NCBI GenBank assembly: GCA_046318115.1
Contig: JBKCVA010000153.1
Coordinates: 12,752-76,751 of the forward strand
Direction of reading: 5' to 3'
Length of the DNA stretch: 64,000 nt
DNA from: Aquimonas sp046318115
Lineage (GTDB): Bacteria > Pseudomonadota > Gammaproteobacteria > Xanthomonadales > Xanthomonadaceae
Part shown: piece after piece, positions 16,101 through 24,582 of the stretch
Layout: every line of letters begins with the position of its first letter
How positions within the stretch are numbered: the stretch's first letter is position 1
Position numbers and translations under genes: made by a program
The notes under the pieces: model-generated
Databases searched by the model: none
The model's input: only the letters and a program-made list of their open reading frames with translations
What the model was told of the DNA's origin: nothing

Positions 16101-17372
16101 TCAGCGAGATGGCAACCAGTGCCCCAACGAGCGCGGATGGCCGAAGTACCAGCCCTGGGCGTAATCGCAGCCAAGCTGCGCCAAGGCCTGCGCCACCTGC
16201 TCGGTCTCCACGCCCTCCGCCACCACCTGCATCTGCAGGCGGTGGGCAAGCTGGATCATCGACTGCACGAGCCCGCGCTCGCGGCTACCGTCAAGACGCT
16301 CGAGGAAGCGCCGGTCGATTTTCAGCAGGCTGAGCTCAAGGTGCTGGAGATAGCCAAAGGAGGAGTAGCCCTGCCCGAAGTCATCAAGCGCCACGCCCAC
16401 CCCGAGTGCGCGCAGGCGCGACAGTTGGCGTGCGTTTCTCTGCGGTTCCTCCAGCAGCGCGGTCTCGGTGATTTCCAGCAGCAGGGCTGAGGGCGGAAGC
16501 CCCCAGATGCCGAGCGCGGACTCGATCTGCTCGACCAGTGCGCTGTCCTCGAACGCGCGCGCCGACAGGTTGAGCGCACAGTGCAGGGAGCTGTCCGCCG
16601 CATGCAGCGGCTGGAACTCACGCAGCGCCGCCTGCAAGCTCCAGCGCGTCAGCTCGGTCACAAGTCCCGCTTCCTCTGCCTGTACGACGAAAAGCGCAGG
16701 CGAGACCGGCTCCTGCGTCAGCGGATGTCGCCATCGCGCCAAGGCCTCGTAGCCGACCCGGCGTCCATCGCGCAGCCGCACGATCGGCTGGAACTCCATC
16801 TGCAGCGCGTTGGCGCGGAGGTCCTGGGCGAGCTCGGTGTACAGCAGCGGCGGCGGCACGCCCGCCGCCTCGGCGATGTTGCCGGCCGCTCCACGCGCGC
16901 TTTCCACCGCGGCACTGGCCGCCCGCTGCAGCCGCTCGGCATCGGCACCATGCCGGGGCGCGAGCGCGAGGCCGATCTCTGGCTGCAGCCGCAGGCTGAG
17001 CTCTCCGGACTGCACGGGCACGGCGAGCGCGCGCTGCAGCGCCTGCGCGGCAAGCCGCGCGTGTCCAACGCTGAGCAGGCCCGGCAGGGCGATGAGCAGA
17101 TCGGCCTCGCCAAGCCGGAGCACCCTGTCCTGGGGGCGGAGCACACGCCAGACCCGCTCGAGCGCGCGCTCACCCATCTCAAGCAGCAGGGTTTCGCCAA
17201 GTCGGGCGCGCAGGCTGCGATGGCGGCGCAGATGCAAGTGCAGCAGGGCGAGCGGCTGCGCATCGGCAGCGCCGAGGGCGTCGTCGATGAAGCCGCGCAG
17301 CACGGGCCAGTCCGGACTCAGTTCGGGCATGCGCACCGCCCGCGCTTCATTCCCGCGCCTCATGCGCGTCAT
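16101..17372 (-). CDS. EAL-domain c-di-GMP phosphodiesterase with degenerate GGDEF
   Basis: 423 residues. The N-terminal part (about 30-165) folds like a GGDEF domain but the signature is replaced (RLGEADLLIALPG), so it cannot be a cyclase. The C-terminal EAL domain has all catalytic landmarks: YEALARWRHP, LNLSARAF, LEITETALL, LDDFGQGYSSFGYL, LKIDRRFL and VAEGVETE. It should therefore hydrolyse c-di-GMP to pGpG. No membrane segment is seen. The start is uncertain: ATG 17372 overlaps the upstream HD-GYP gene by 26 bases, while ATG 17330 (MPELSPDW) would begin just after that gene's stop. Coupling to the HD-GYP gene is likely. Confidence 0.9.
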   Translation of the reverse strand: MTRMRRGNEARAVRMPELSPDWPVLRGFIDDALGAADAQPLALLHLHLRRHRSLRARLGETLLLEMGERALERVWRVLRPQDRVLRLGEADLLIALPGLLSVGHARLAAQALQRALAVPVQSGELSLRLQPEIGLALAPRHGADAERLQRAASAAVESARGAAGNIAEAAGVPPPLLYTELAQDLRANALQMEFQPIVRLRDGRRVGYEALARWRHPLTQEPVSPALFVVQAEEAGLVTELTRWSLQAALREFQPLHAADSSLHCALNLSARAFEDSALVEQIESALGIWGLPPSALLLEITETALLEEPQRNARQLSRLRALGVGVALDDFGQGYSSFGYLQHLELSLLKIDRRFLERLDGSRERGLVQSMIQLAHRLQMQVVAEGVETEQVAQALAQLGCDYAQGWYFGHPRSLGHWLPSR

Positions 17373-18630
17373 CCGTGAGGAAAAGCTGGGCGAGATCGAT
17401 GCCGTAGGCGCCCGGCCGCAACCCCTTCAGGATGGTGCGGCGTCCGCCATCGGCGGTCGCGTCGAGCCACAGGTCCAACTGCGGAAATGAAGGATCGAGC
17501 TGCTTGTCCGCATCGGTCAGCACCGTCACACGCGGAAACAGCCTCCGCGCCGCGTTCTGCTGGGTGACCACCGCGATTTCACCACTCGACAGTTCGACCA
17601 GGGTACCCGTGGGGTAGACCCCGAGCGCCTGGCCGAACTGCTCGACCAGCTCTGCCTGGAAGAGGCGATCGCGCTCGCGGTAGAGAGACTGCATGGCGTC
17701 GTGGCGGGACACCGCCTTCTGGTGCGGCCGGTCGGTGCACATGGCATCGAAGGTATCCACAAGCCCGAGCATGCGCGCGAACAACGGAATCTCGGCACCC
17801 GCCAATCCACGCGGATAGCCACTGCCGTCATGACGTTCGTGGTGGGCTGCGATCCACTGCCGCTGAGCGTCACTGACGCCCTCGCGCCCCTCCAGTGCCT
17901 GCAGTCCGAGCTCGACATGGGCCTGTACTCTCCGATGCTCGGCAGGCGACAGCACCAGGCCGTGATTGCACAAGCCGTCCGGGAGCAGCGGCATGCCGAT
18001 GTCCATCAGGAGGGCGGCGCCCGCCAGCTCGACCAGCAGATCGGCAGGCAAACCGATCTGCCTGCCCAGCGCGGTGACGTAGGCGGACGCGTTCAGCGCA
18101 TGCCCGTAGGCGTAGGGGTCGCGGTGCCGCAGCGCGACCAGCCAGAAGAAAGCATCGGGACTGCGCAGGACGCTGGCCACGACCGGCTGCATCGCCTCAC
18201 CCAGCTGATCGAGCTCGAGCGGGCGACCCGCGCGCAGATCGTCCTGCAGCCTGCGCGCCAGACCAGTGGCCGAGTCGCGCGCGGCGCGCGCGCGCGGCAG
18301 CTCCTGTTCGATCGGCAACGCATCGGGATAGTGCCTGAGCTCGGGCAAGCGCGCGCCCGGAGAGGCGCGATAACCGAGCGTGAGCAGCAGGCTGCGCCCC
18401 TCCGGCCTGACGCTCCGATGGAAATCGACGACCGCCATCTCGGTGTATGGCCTGAGCGCATCCACGTCCGCCTGCGAAGCGATCAAGAGACCCTGCAAGG
18501 CGAAGGGCGTCTCCGCCCAAGGCCGGTCGATGCGACAGACGAACATTCCAGGCTCGAGAGCGGCCAAGGGCAGGCTGCGTTCCTCTATCGCCACACTTGC
18601 GTCCCCCTGCGCACCCGAATCCGGCCTCAT
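17347..18630 (-). CDS. DUF3391 / HD-GYP domain protein with a substituted HD dyad
   Basis: 427 residues. The N-terminal DUF3391 domain (about 15-110) begins LAALEPGMFVCRIDRPW. The HD-GYP domain runs from about 165 to 350. HHERHDGSGYPRGL is intact (HH 263-264, GYP 271-273), as are the later metal ligand (VDTFDAM) and H238. The defining HD dyad reads LLMDIGM: His is replaced by Met at 209 and the following conserved Lys by Met. Loss of this metal ligand predicts weak or no c-di-GMP hydrolysis; it may act as a sensor or partner for the EAL enzyme encoded just downstream. Confidence 0.88.
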   Translation of the reverse strand: MRPDSGAQGDASVAIEERSLPLAALEPGMFVCRIDRPWAETPFALQGLLIASQADVDALRPYTEMAVVDFHRSVRPEGRSLLLTLGYRASPGARLPELRHYPDALPIEQELPRARAARDSATGLARRLQDDLRAGRPLELDQLGEAMQPVVASVLRSPDAFFWLVALRHRDPYAYGHALNASAYVTALGRQIGLPADLLVELAGAALLMDIGMPLLPDGLCNHGLVLSPAEHRRVQAHVELGLQALEGREGVSDAQRQWIAAHHERHDGSGYPRGLAGAEIPLFARMLGLVDTFDAMCTDRPHQKAVSRHDAMQSLYRERDRLFQAELVEQFGQALGVYPTGTLVELSSGEIAVVTQQNAARRLFPRVTVLTDADKQLDPSFPQLDLWLDATADGGRRTILKGLRPGAYGIDLAQLFLTDDAHEARE

Positions 18631-18853
18631 GATGAGGCGCGAAGCTCAGGATCGTACTACCACGCGGCTTTCCCAGGGCAAGGACAATCCGACGCCTTTC
18701 GCCGGCTCAGCGCGGGCGTCCCGCGGCGCGCCCTGGCTGGCAAAGGGTTGTAAACATTGTGTTAGCATCCAGCGACCGCTGTCCCAGTTCCGGGGGCGGT
18801 TGAGGTCTTCGGGCGCCGCCCCGATCCCAGCCAACTGTTTGGAGACATAGCCG

Positions 18854-21685
18854 ATGTCAAAGTTCAACCCGCTGTCGGGTGCGATTCGCTTCGCCCTCGT
18901 TGCCGGTACCGCCGCCCTCGTGGCCGCTCCGGTGTACGCGCAGGAAGAAGAAACGCCCACCTCGCTCGACCAGATTGTGGTCACGGGCTCGCGTATCCAG
19001 AGCCAGACCGTGACGTCCTCCGCGCCGGTCACCGAAATCCAGCGCGAAGACTTCGCGCTCTCCGGTGCGACCCGCGTCGATGACCTCGTCAACCAGTACC
19101 CGCAGCTGAATCCGGCCTTCGACTCGCAGACCAACAACCCGTCTACGGGTTACGCCACCGTGTCGCTGCGCAACCTGGGCGCCGAGCGCACCCTTACCCT
19201 GGTCAATGGTCGCCGCCTGCCGCCGGGCCCGACCGGTGAGCTTCGCGACATCAGCATCATCCCTGCAGCTCTGATCAACCGCGTCGACATCCTCACCGGC
19301 GGTGCGTCCGCGGTGTACGGCTCCGACGCGGTCGCGGGCGTCGTCAACTTCATGCTCGACACCGAGTTCGAAGGCTTCAGCATCAACGCCGGCTACTCGG
19401 CCTATCAGCACGACAACCGCAACGAGTACATGCAGGGCCTGCAGCGCGCCCGCGGCTTTGCGTTCGAAGACGGCAACTCGGGCCTCGATGGCGCCAGCAA
19501 GAACCTTGACCTGGCTTGGGGCGGCCGCATCGGCGACGGCTCCGGTCACGCCATGGCGTGGGTCACCTACCGCCAGAACGATCCGCTGTTCCACGGCCAG
19601 CGCGACTACGCTTCCTGCGCCCTGAACGCGGCCGGCACCGCCTGCGGCGGCTCCGCAACCAGCGACACGGGCAACTTCCTGGTTGCTCAGACCGGCGTCC
19701 GCGTGCTTGATTTTGCGAGTTTCAACAGCGCCGGCCGCTGGTCGAACGGCGTGCGCAATCTGTACAACTATGCGCCGCCGAACTACTACCAGCGCCCTGA
19801 CGAGCGCTACACCGCCGGCACCGCCATCAGCTACGAGGTGAACGAATTCTTCACCCCGTACTTCGAGGCCATGCTGGTCAACCGCAAGGACAGCTCGCAG
19901 ATCGCCGAGTCCGGCGCTTTCAACGTGGCCCTGCGCAACCAGAGCTGCTCCAACCCGATCTTCGGCACCCTTTGCTCCGATCTCGGCCTGAACCCGGCTC
20001 TGCCTTTCCAGGTGAACGTGCTGCGCCGCAACGTCGAGGGCGGCCCCCGTCGTACCGATACGTCCGACCTGTCCTACCGCTTCGTTGTGGGCGCCAAGGG
20101 CAACCTCGGTTCCACCTGGACCTACGACGCGTCCTACCTCTTCGCGCGCACGTCCAACGACACGCAGGGATACAATGACTTCCTGATTTCGCGCATCACC
20201 AGCGGTCTGCTGGGCTGCCCGGCCGGTTCCTTCGCCGGATGCCAGTTCTGGAACGTCTGGCGGGACGGCGGTGTGACTCCGGCAGCAGCAAACGCCTTGG
20301 CCGGCGTCAGCTTCAACAAGACCGATACCGAGATGGAAGTGTTCAACGCCTTCGCGACGGGTGATTTCGGCTTTGGCCTGCCCTCGGCTGGTGGTTCGAC
20401 GATCTTCGGCGTGTTCGGTGTTGAGCACCGTCGCGAGTCCTTTGCCTCGGTGTCGGACAACGACAGCGCAGCGGGCAACTTCGCCGGTGCTGGCTCCTCG
20501 GCCCCGCCGATCGATGGCCAGACCAAGGTCAACGAAGTGTTCATGGAAGCCCTGGTTCCCGTGTTCGTGGGCGATGGCGTCTTCAAGTCGCTCGACCTCG
20601 ACCTTGGCTACCGCTACTCCGACTACGATCGCTCTGGCGGCGCCAACACCTACAAGCTGGGCCTGATCAGCGAGATCGGCATGTTCCGTCCGCGCGTGGG
20701 CTACAACCGCGCCATCCGCGCACCTGGCATCAACGATCTGTTCTCGCTGCAGCGTACTGCGCTGTTCGCCGGTGCTGATCCCTGCGCAGGCGCTACGCCC
20801 AGCCGTACTGCCGCTGAGTGCGCCCGCACCGGCGTCACGGCTGCTCAGTACGGTCGAATTCCGAGCAACCCTGCCGGCCAGAACAATCAGTTCATTGGTG
20901 GCAATCCGAATCTGACGCCGGAGCAGGCCGACACGTACACCTTGGGCGTGGTTTTCGCGCCCACCGATGACCTGTCGTTCGCAGTCGACTACTACGACAT
21001 CAAGATCGAAGACACCATCACCGGCATTGGCGCGGCGACCATCCTCCGCACCTGCTTGGACACGGGTCTTTCCAGCGTGTGCAACCTGATCCAGCGCGGC
21101 CCCGACGGCGACATCTGGCTGGATGACGACAACTTCGTCCGCAATACGACGCAGAACTTCGGTGAATTGGCCACCAACGGCATCGACCTGAACGTCAACT
21201 ACACGTTCGAAGCTTTGGGTGGCCGCTTCTTCACCAACTTCGTGGGCACCAAGATCCTCGAACAGCGGAGCTCCCCGCTGCCGGGCGTGCCCGACACCGA
21301 GTTCGACTGCGCAGGCCTCATCAACGAAAGCTGTCAGAACAACGACTGGCGCCATATCGCCAGCGCTCGTTACTCGCGTGACAGCTGGTCGTTGAACCTC
21401 CGCTGGCGCTACTTCGGCGAGATGGACTACGTCGGCGTCGACGGCGAGGCGCTGGATGACGACCTGCTGGTCGCGGCCAAGGGTGGAATCCCGGGCTACA
21501 GCTACATCGACCTGTCGGGCTCGCTGGCACTGGCCGACAACATCGACCTGACGTTGGGCATCAACAACATCGCCGACAAGGAGCCGCCGCTGGTGGGCGT
21601 TGACAACGCGCTCAATGCCAATGCGCCGGGCGGTTACGACCAGCTGGGACGGTTCATCTTCTCGAGCATCAACGTGCGTTTCTGA
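18854..21685 (+). CDS. TonB-dependent outer-membrane receptor
   Basis: 943 residues. A signal peptide ends in VYAQ at about residue 30. A TonB box-like LDQIVVTGSRI follows, then the plug domain (ATVSLRNLGAERTLTLVNGRRLPP, ILTGGASAVYGSDAVAGVVNFML), and a 22-strand-type barrel ending in the aromatic terminus FIFSSINVRF. It should import a bulky substrate across the outer membrane using TonB energy. The plug resembles the large receptors of Xanthomonadales and Caulobacterales that are encoded near oxygenase or halogenase genes. No TonB/ExbBD or N-terminal signalling domain is encoded here. A GGAGA ribosome site precedes ATG 18854, and a strong terminator follows. Confidence 0.95.
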   Translation: MSKFNPLSGAIRFALVAGTAALVAAPVYAQEEETPTSLDQIVVTGSRIQSQTVTSSAPVTEIQREDFALSGATRVDDLVNQYPQLNPAFDSQTNNPSTGYATVSLRNLGAERTLTLVNGRRLPPGPTGELRDISIIPAALINRVDILTGGASAVYGSDAVAGVVNFMLDTEFEGFSINAGYSAYQHDNRNEYMQGLQRARGFAFEDGNSGLDGASKNLDLAWGGRIGDGSGHAMAWVTYRQNDPLFHGQRDYASCALNAAGTACGGSATSDTGNFLVAQTGVRVLDFASFNSAGRWSNGVRNLYNYAPPNYYQRPDERYTAGTAISYEVNEFFTPYFEAMLVNRKDSSQIAESGAFNVALRNQSCSNPIFGTLCSDLGLNPALPFQVNVLRRNVEGGPRRTDTSDLSYRFVVGAKGNLGSTWTYDASYLFARTSNDTQGYNDFLISRITSGLLGCPAGSFAGCQFWNVWRDGGVTPAAANALAGVSFNKTDTEMEVFNAFATGDFGFGLPSAGGSTIFGVFGVEHRRESFASVSDNDSAAGNFAGAGSSAPPIDGQTKVNEVFMEALVPVFVGDGVFKSLDLDLGYRYSDYDRSGGANTYKLGLISEIGMFRPRVGYNRAIRAPGINDLFSLQRTALFAGADPCAGATPSRTAAECARTGVTAAQYGRIPSNPAGQNNQFIGGNPNLTPEQADTYTLGVVFAPTDDLSFAVDYYDIKIEDTITGIGAATILRTCLDTGLSSVCNLIQRGPDGDIWLDDDNFVRNTTQNFGELATNGIDLNVNYTFEALGGRFFTNFVGTKILEQRSSPLPGVPDTEFDCAGLINESCQNNDWRHIASARYSRDSWSLNLRWRYFGEMDYVGVDGEALDDDLLVAAKGGIPGYSYIDLSGSLALADNIDLTLGINNIADKEPPLVGVDNALNANAPGGYDQLGRFIFSSINVRF

Positions 21686-21710
21686 TCAGCTTCGGCTGAG
21701 TGTGTCTCCT

Positions 21711-21745
21711 AAAGCGGCGGGCTTCGTGCCCGCCGCTTTTTTTTG
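21711..21745 (+). terminator. Intrinsic terminator of the TonB-receptor gene
   Basis: A perfect 12-bp stem AAAGCGGCGGGC / GCCCGCCGCTTT with loop TTCGT, followed by a run of T, 25 bases after the receptor stop codon. It is on the coding strand and makes the receptor a separate transcript. Confidence 0.93.
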
Positions 21746-21945
21746 TGGCCTCAGCAGGATGTAGGCGAGGGCCGGGAGTCGGGCGCAGTGGCACCGTGCA
21801 ACCTGAGTCAGGCCAACCAACGCTTCTTCCGATCCCGTCGTCGACGGCGTCGCGATGGCATGAAGCTCGAGCTCGCGAAGGATTAGTCGGGCACAGGCCC
21901 CGCGATCGACCAAGCTGCCCCTTGGTCCTGCAAAAAGATCGCCAT

Positions 21946-23211
21946 TCAGGTGCCCAACTGAAAGTCAGGCAGCGCCGCGCTGATTTCACGGACCATGTCG
22001 CGCTCTGCTGGGGAAAGAAGGGGATTCCAGACGTCGAAAATCAGGACGACCCTGAGTTCGTCGCTATCGTTGCGGGCCTCATGCTCAATACTGTCGTCGA
22101 AGATCAGAACTTCGCCGACCTTCCATCGTCGCTTCTCGAACCCCACGCGATACAGACAGCCTTCGGGCACCACCAGTGGAAGATGCACCACCAGCCTCGC
22201 ATTGGTTTCACCGTGATGTGGAGGTATGGCGGTGTGAGGCGCCAAGGCCGAGAACATCGCGTTTGGACAAAGCCCGCCGATATCCGCCATCTCGATTTCG
22301 CGCAGAGCGGCTGAAGTCTGCGGGCATTGACGCTGATGCTCCTGAACCGCTTCGCCGTTTCTCCAAAGGAAGTAACTGCTCCAGCGTCTGGAATGATTCA
22401 GCTCTCGCCACTGGTTGACCGGGGTGCCCGGCTCATAGGCCACGTAGGGCGCGAACTCCTCCTGTGACTGAGCATGAGCAACCCGCATCTCATGAACGAT
22501 CTCGGGTGTCCTTGCTTCCAGTGCAGGCACCCAGGGAAACTGGGCGCTATCGAAAAAGGGCACTGCCGGCAGACGGGGCACCAGAAGCCGGTTGGGCACC
22601 GAATGGTAGGGCTGGCTCTGCCCGGCCACCCAAGCCCCAGCTTCCCGCCAGCGCTGTGCTTCCTCGGGCCGAAGTTTCCCCATGCGCGTCCCCAAGCGAT
22701 GCTCCAGAAACTCGGCGAGTTCCTGCCCCGTTCGATCGATGCACTCTTTCGCGTGGGCGAGCGCAACACGTAACGCTGGGGGACGCTGCGCCTCCGGAGG
22801 GGCGATCCTCAGCACATTTCGATACACCTCCGCGGCGGCGCGATGCCCCTGCCTGCGCTCGATCAGTTGTGCCTTCGAGAGCAATGCTGGCCAGCAGTAG
22901 GGCTCGACGGCAAGTGCGGTCTCGATTGCATCGACCTCAGCCTCTTGATCTCCCTGCTCTCGAAACACTGTTGCCAGGCTCACCAGAATCATTGGCTCAC
23001 TGGGAGCCGCCAAGTGAGCCTGCTTGAGGAAGTCGATGGCTTCATCGAGCCTCCCGCGCTGGAACGCGTGCATGCCGAGACTGTGCAAGGCTTGAGGATG
23101 ACTCGGTTGCAAAGCGCGAACCTGCAGCCACAGGCGCTCCGCCTCTTGCCACTGGCCTTGCTGCGCTGCACGGGCCGCAGCTTGCGCGAGCGAGTCAAGA
23201 TGTGTGCTCAT
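21946..23211 (-). CDS. TPR-fused aspartyl/asparaginyl beta-hydroxylase
   Basis: 421 residues. Residues about 5-155 form four or so TPR-type helix pairs (for example PSHPQALHSLGMHAFQRGRL). The C-terminal half is an AspH-type (PF05118-like) 2-oxoglutarate/Fe(II) dioxygenase domain. Iron ligands are seen in PPHHGETNARL (about 331-340) and FDDSIEHEARN (His377), with the 2-oxoglutarate arginine R387 in ELRVVLIFDVWNP. It is predicted to hydroxylate a peptide or peptidyl residue; the target is unknown. No signal peptide is seen, so it is cytoplasmic. It converges on the receptor gene and is divergent from the methyltransferase gene. Confidence 0.87.
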   Translation of the reverse strand: MSTHLDSLAQAAARAAQQGQWQEAERLWLQVRALQPSHPQALHSLGMHAFQRGRLDEAIDFLKQAHLAAPSEPMILVSLATVFREQGDQEAEVDAIETALAVEPYCWPALLSKAQLIERRQGHRAAAEVYRNVLRIAPPEAQRPPALRVALAHAKECIDRTGQELAEFLEHRLGTRMGKLRPEEAQRWREAGAWVAGQSQPYHSVPNRLLVPRLPAVPFFDSAQFPWVPALEARTPEIVHEMRVAHAQSQEEFAPYVAYEPGTPVNQWRELNHSRRWSSYFLWRNGEAVQEHQRQCPQTSAALREIEMADIGGLCPNAMFSALAPHTAIPPHHGETNARLVVHLPLVVPEGCLYRVGFEKRRWKVGEVLIFDDSIEHEARNDSDELRVVLIFDVWNPLLSPAERDMVREISAALPDFQLGT

Positions 23212-23301
23212 ACTGAATTCCTCGGTGGTCGCCGCTGACGGTAAGCGACAAGAATAGACCTCCCCTGCGCCATCGCCAGGTCAGTCGAGCCCGGATCAAC
23301 C

Positions 23302-23307
23302 TATACT
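23302..23307 (+). promoter_or_regulatory. Possible -10 element ahead of the methyltransferase gene
   Basis: TATACT sits about 130 bases upstream of the methyltransferase start, in the divergent region between it and the TPR-hydroxylase gene. No good -35 is seen 16-18 bases upstream, so this is a weak call. Confidence 0.25.
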
Positions 23308-23439
23308 TTCATCCTTGCGATTCCGGGCAGGTGCCGAATCACCTCGAACTGCGCGCTGGCGCTGGAGAGGGCGACCGACGACCGTGCCCGCTCTGCAGCG
23401 TGCGCAGACTTCATTGCCACACCAAACGGGGAGTTGAGA

Positions 23440-24408
23440 TTGAGTCTGGAACAGTGGGAGGTGTTCTACCGAGGTGGCGGCGTTGCCACCGGACCGACTG
23501 GCGCGGACGGCCTCTACGATCTGGAGATTCGCGACGCTTGGGAGACTTTCTTTGACGAACTGCCAACACGCGCTCGTTTGCTGGACTTGGGCACCGGTAA
23601 CGGCGTGTTGCCCTTGATTGCTCTCAGCGCCCGCGATAGGAGGGGCGCTCAATGGGAAATCGATGCGACGGACCTGGCGAGAATCGACCCCAAACGCTTC
23701 GTACCGGATGGTTTGCGCCGATTCGAAGGAGTTCGTTTCCATCCGGGCGTCGCGAACGAGAACCTGCCGTTCGAGACTGGCAGTTTCGATGCCGTGATCG
23801 GTCAGTACGCCTTGGAGTACGGCAATACGGCAGAGAGCCTGAAAGAGGTTGCCCGTGTGCTTCTGCCCCGAGCATGGGCGCAGTTCATTCTGCATCACTC
23901 AGATTCCGTCCTTGTGCAGGCTGCTCGTAGCTCCATGGCGGAATGCGACCTTGTCTTCAAGCAGACGCGCATATTCCGCAAGCTCCACCGACTTGTTGGC
24001 ACGGAGAACCTGCAGAACGGAGCACTGCAGCACGCCCAAGAGGAACTCGCTGGCGCAATCAGAAATGTGAGGGGCGCGCTCGCGAAGGCTGCTGCTGCCG
24101 GGGGCGGTCGGATCCTAAGCGTCGCCCTTGACGCCACTCAACAACTGCTGGCCGCTCGCCGCTCTTCCCGCGCGCAACAAGTAGGGCTTGAAGTCGATAG
24201 AGCGGAGTCCGAGCTTCGAACATCGTGGCGACGACTTAACGATCTCAACAATCACGCTGTGAACGAGAAGACGATGCAACGCATCGAATTTGAGGCGAAT
24301 GAGGCTGGTCTAGACACCACTTTTCGTCGCCCACTGTTCCACAATGAACGAAATCTTGTGGGCTGGCTCATTCGTTTTCGGAACAGAAAGGTGGCAGGCC
24401 CGATCTAG
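23440..24408 (+). CDS. SAM-dependent methyltransferase
   Basis: 322 residues. Class I methyltransferase fold with the SAM-binding motif LLDLGTGNGVLPL near residue 45, an acidic IDATDLARIDP strand, and the post-motif LPFETGSFDAVIGQYALEYG. A C-terminal extension of about 150 residues is helical and charged (DRAESELRTSWRRLNDLNNHAVNEKTM region), with no family I recognise. I chose TTG 23440, because GGGGAG ends six bases upstream; TTG 23434 has no spacing from it. The stop codon TAG borders the hairpin-rich element at 24408. The acceptor is unknown; location between two TPR-oxygenases suggests a shared substrate. Confidence 0.8.
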   Translation: MSLEQWEVFYRGGGVATGPTGADGLYDLEIRDAWETFFDELPTRARLLDLGTGNGVLPLIALSARDRRGAQWEIDATDLARIDPKRFVPDGLRRFEGVRFHPGVANENLPFETGSFDAVIGQYALEYGNTAESLKEVARVLLPRAWAQFILHHSDSVLVQAARSSMAECDLVFKQTRIFRKLHRLVGTENLQNGALQHAQEELAGAIRNVRGALAKAAAAGGGRILSVALDATQQLLAARRSSRAQQVGLEVDRAESELRTSWRRLNDLNNHAVNEKTMQRIEFEANEAGLDTTFRRPLFHNERNLVGWLIRFRNRKVAGPI

Positions 24409-24560
24409 GGAAGGTCTGAATAACTCCATCCTGCAGTTCTTCAGACGTCGTGAGTCCGGCGCAGGTCCGGACTCACTCCCGCTGAATCAAGCACATGTAT
24501 GCTTGATTCGCGAGCTCGCCATCCATGGCGCACGGGAAGCTCCGATAAATCAGAGCTTCC
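24408..24560. repeat. Hairpin-rich MITE-like element
   Basis: Six perfect inverted repeats follow one another. They are: GTCTGAA 24414-24420 with 24440-24446; GTGAGTCCGG 24450-24459 with 24467-24476; GAATCAAGCA 24484-24493 with 24500-24509; palindrome GCGAGCTCGC 24510-24519; CGCCAT 24517-24522 with 24525-24530; and GGAAGCTC 24535-24542 with 24553-24560. The outer ends are inverted copies too: GGAAGGTCTGAATAA on the left against GGAAGCTCTGATTTA on the right, 12 of 15 identical. The ends resemble IS5-type insertion-sequence termini of Xanthomonads, so a miniature transposable element is likely. There is no transposase. Confidence 0.8.
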
Positions 24561-24582
24561 TTACTGCAAGGTTTACATACGC

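Noticed and set aside
18740..18853. Sigma-70 promoter for the TonB receptor
   Set aside because: TTGTAA and TTAGCAT are present but their spacing (about nine bases) does not fit; I could not support a promoter.
18857..21355. 832-residue open frame antisense to the TonB receptor
   Set aside because: Shadow frame; the receptor on the plus strand has signal peptide, plug motifs and a barrel terminus.
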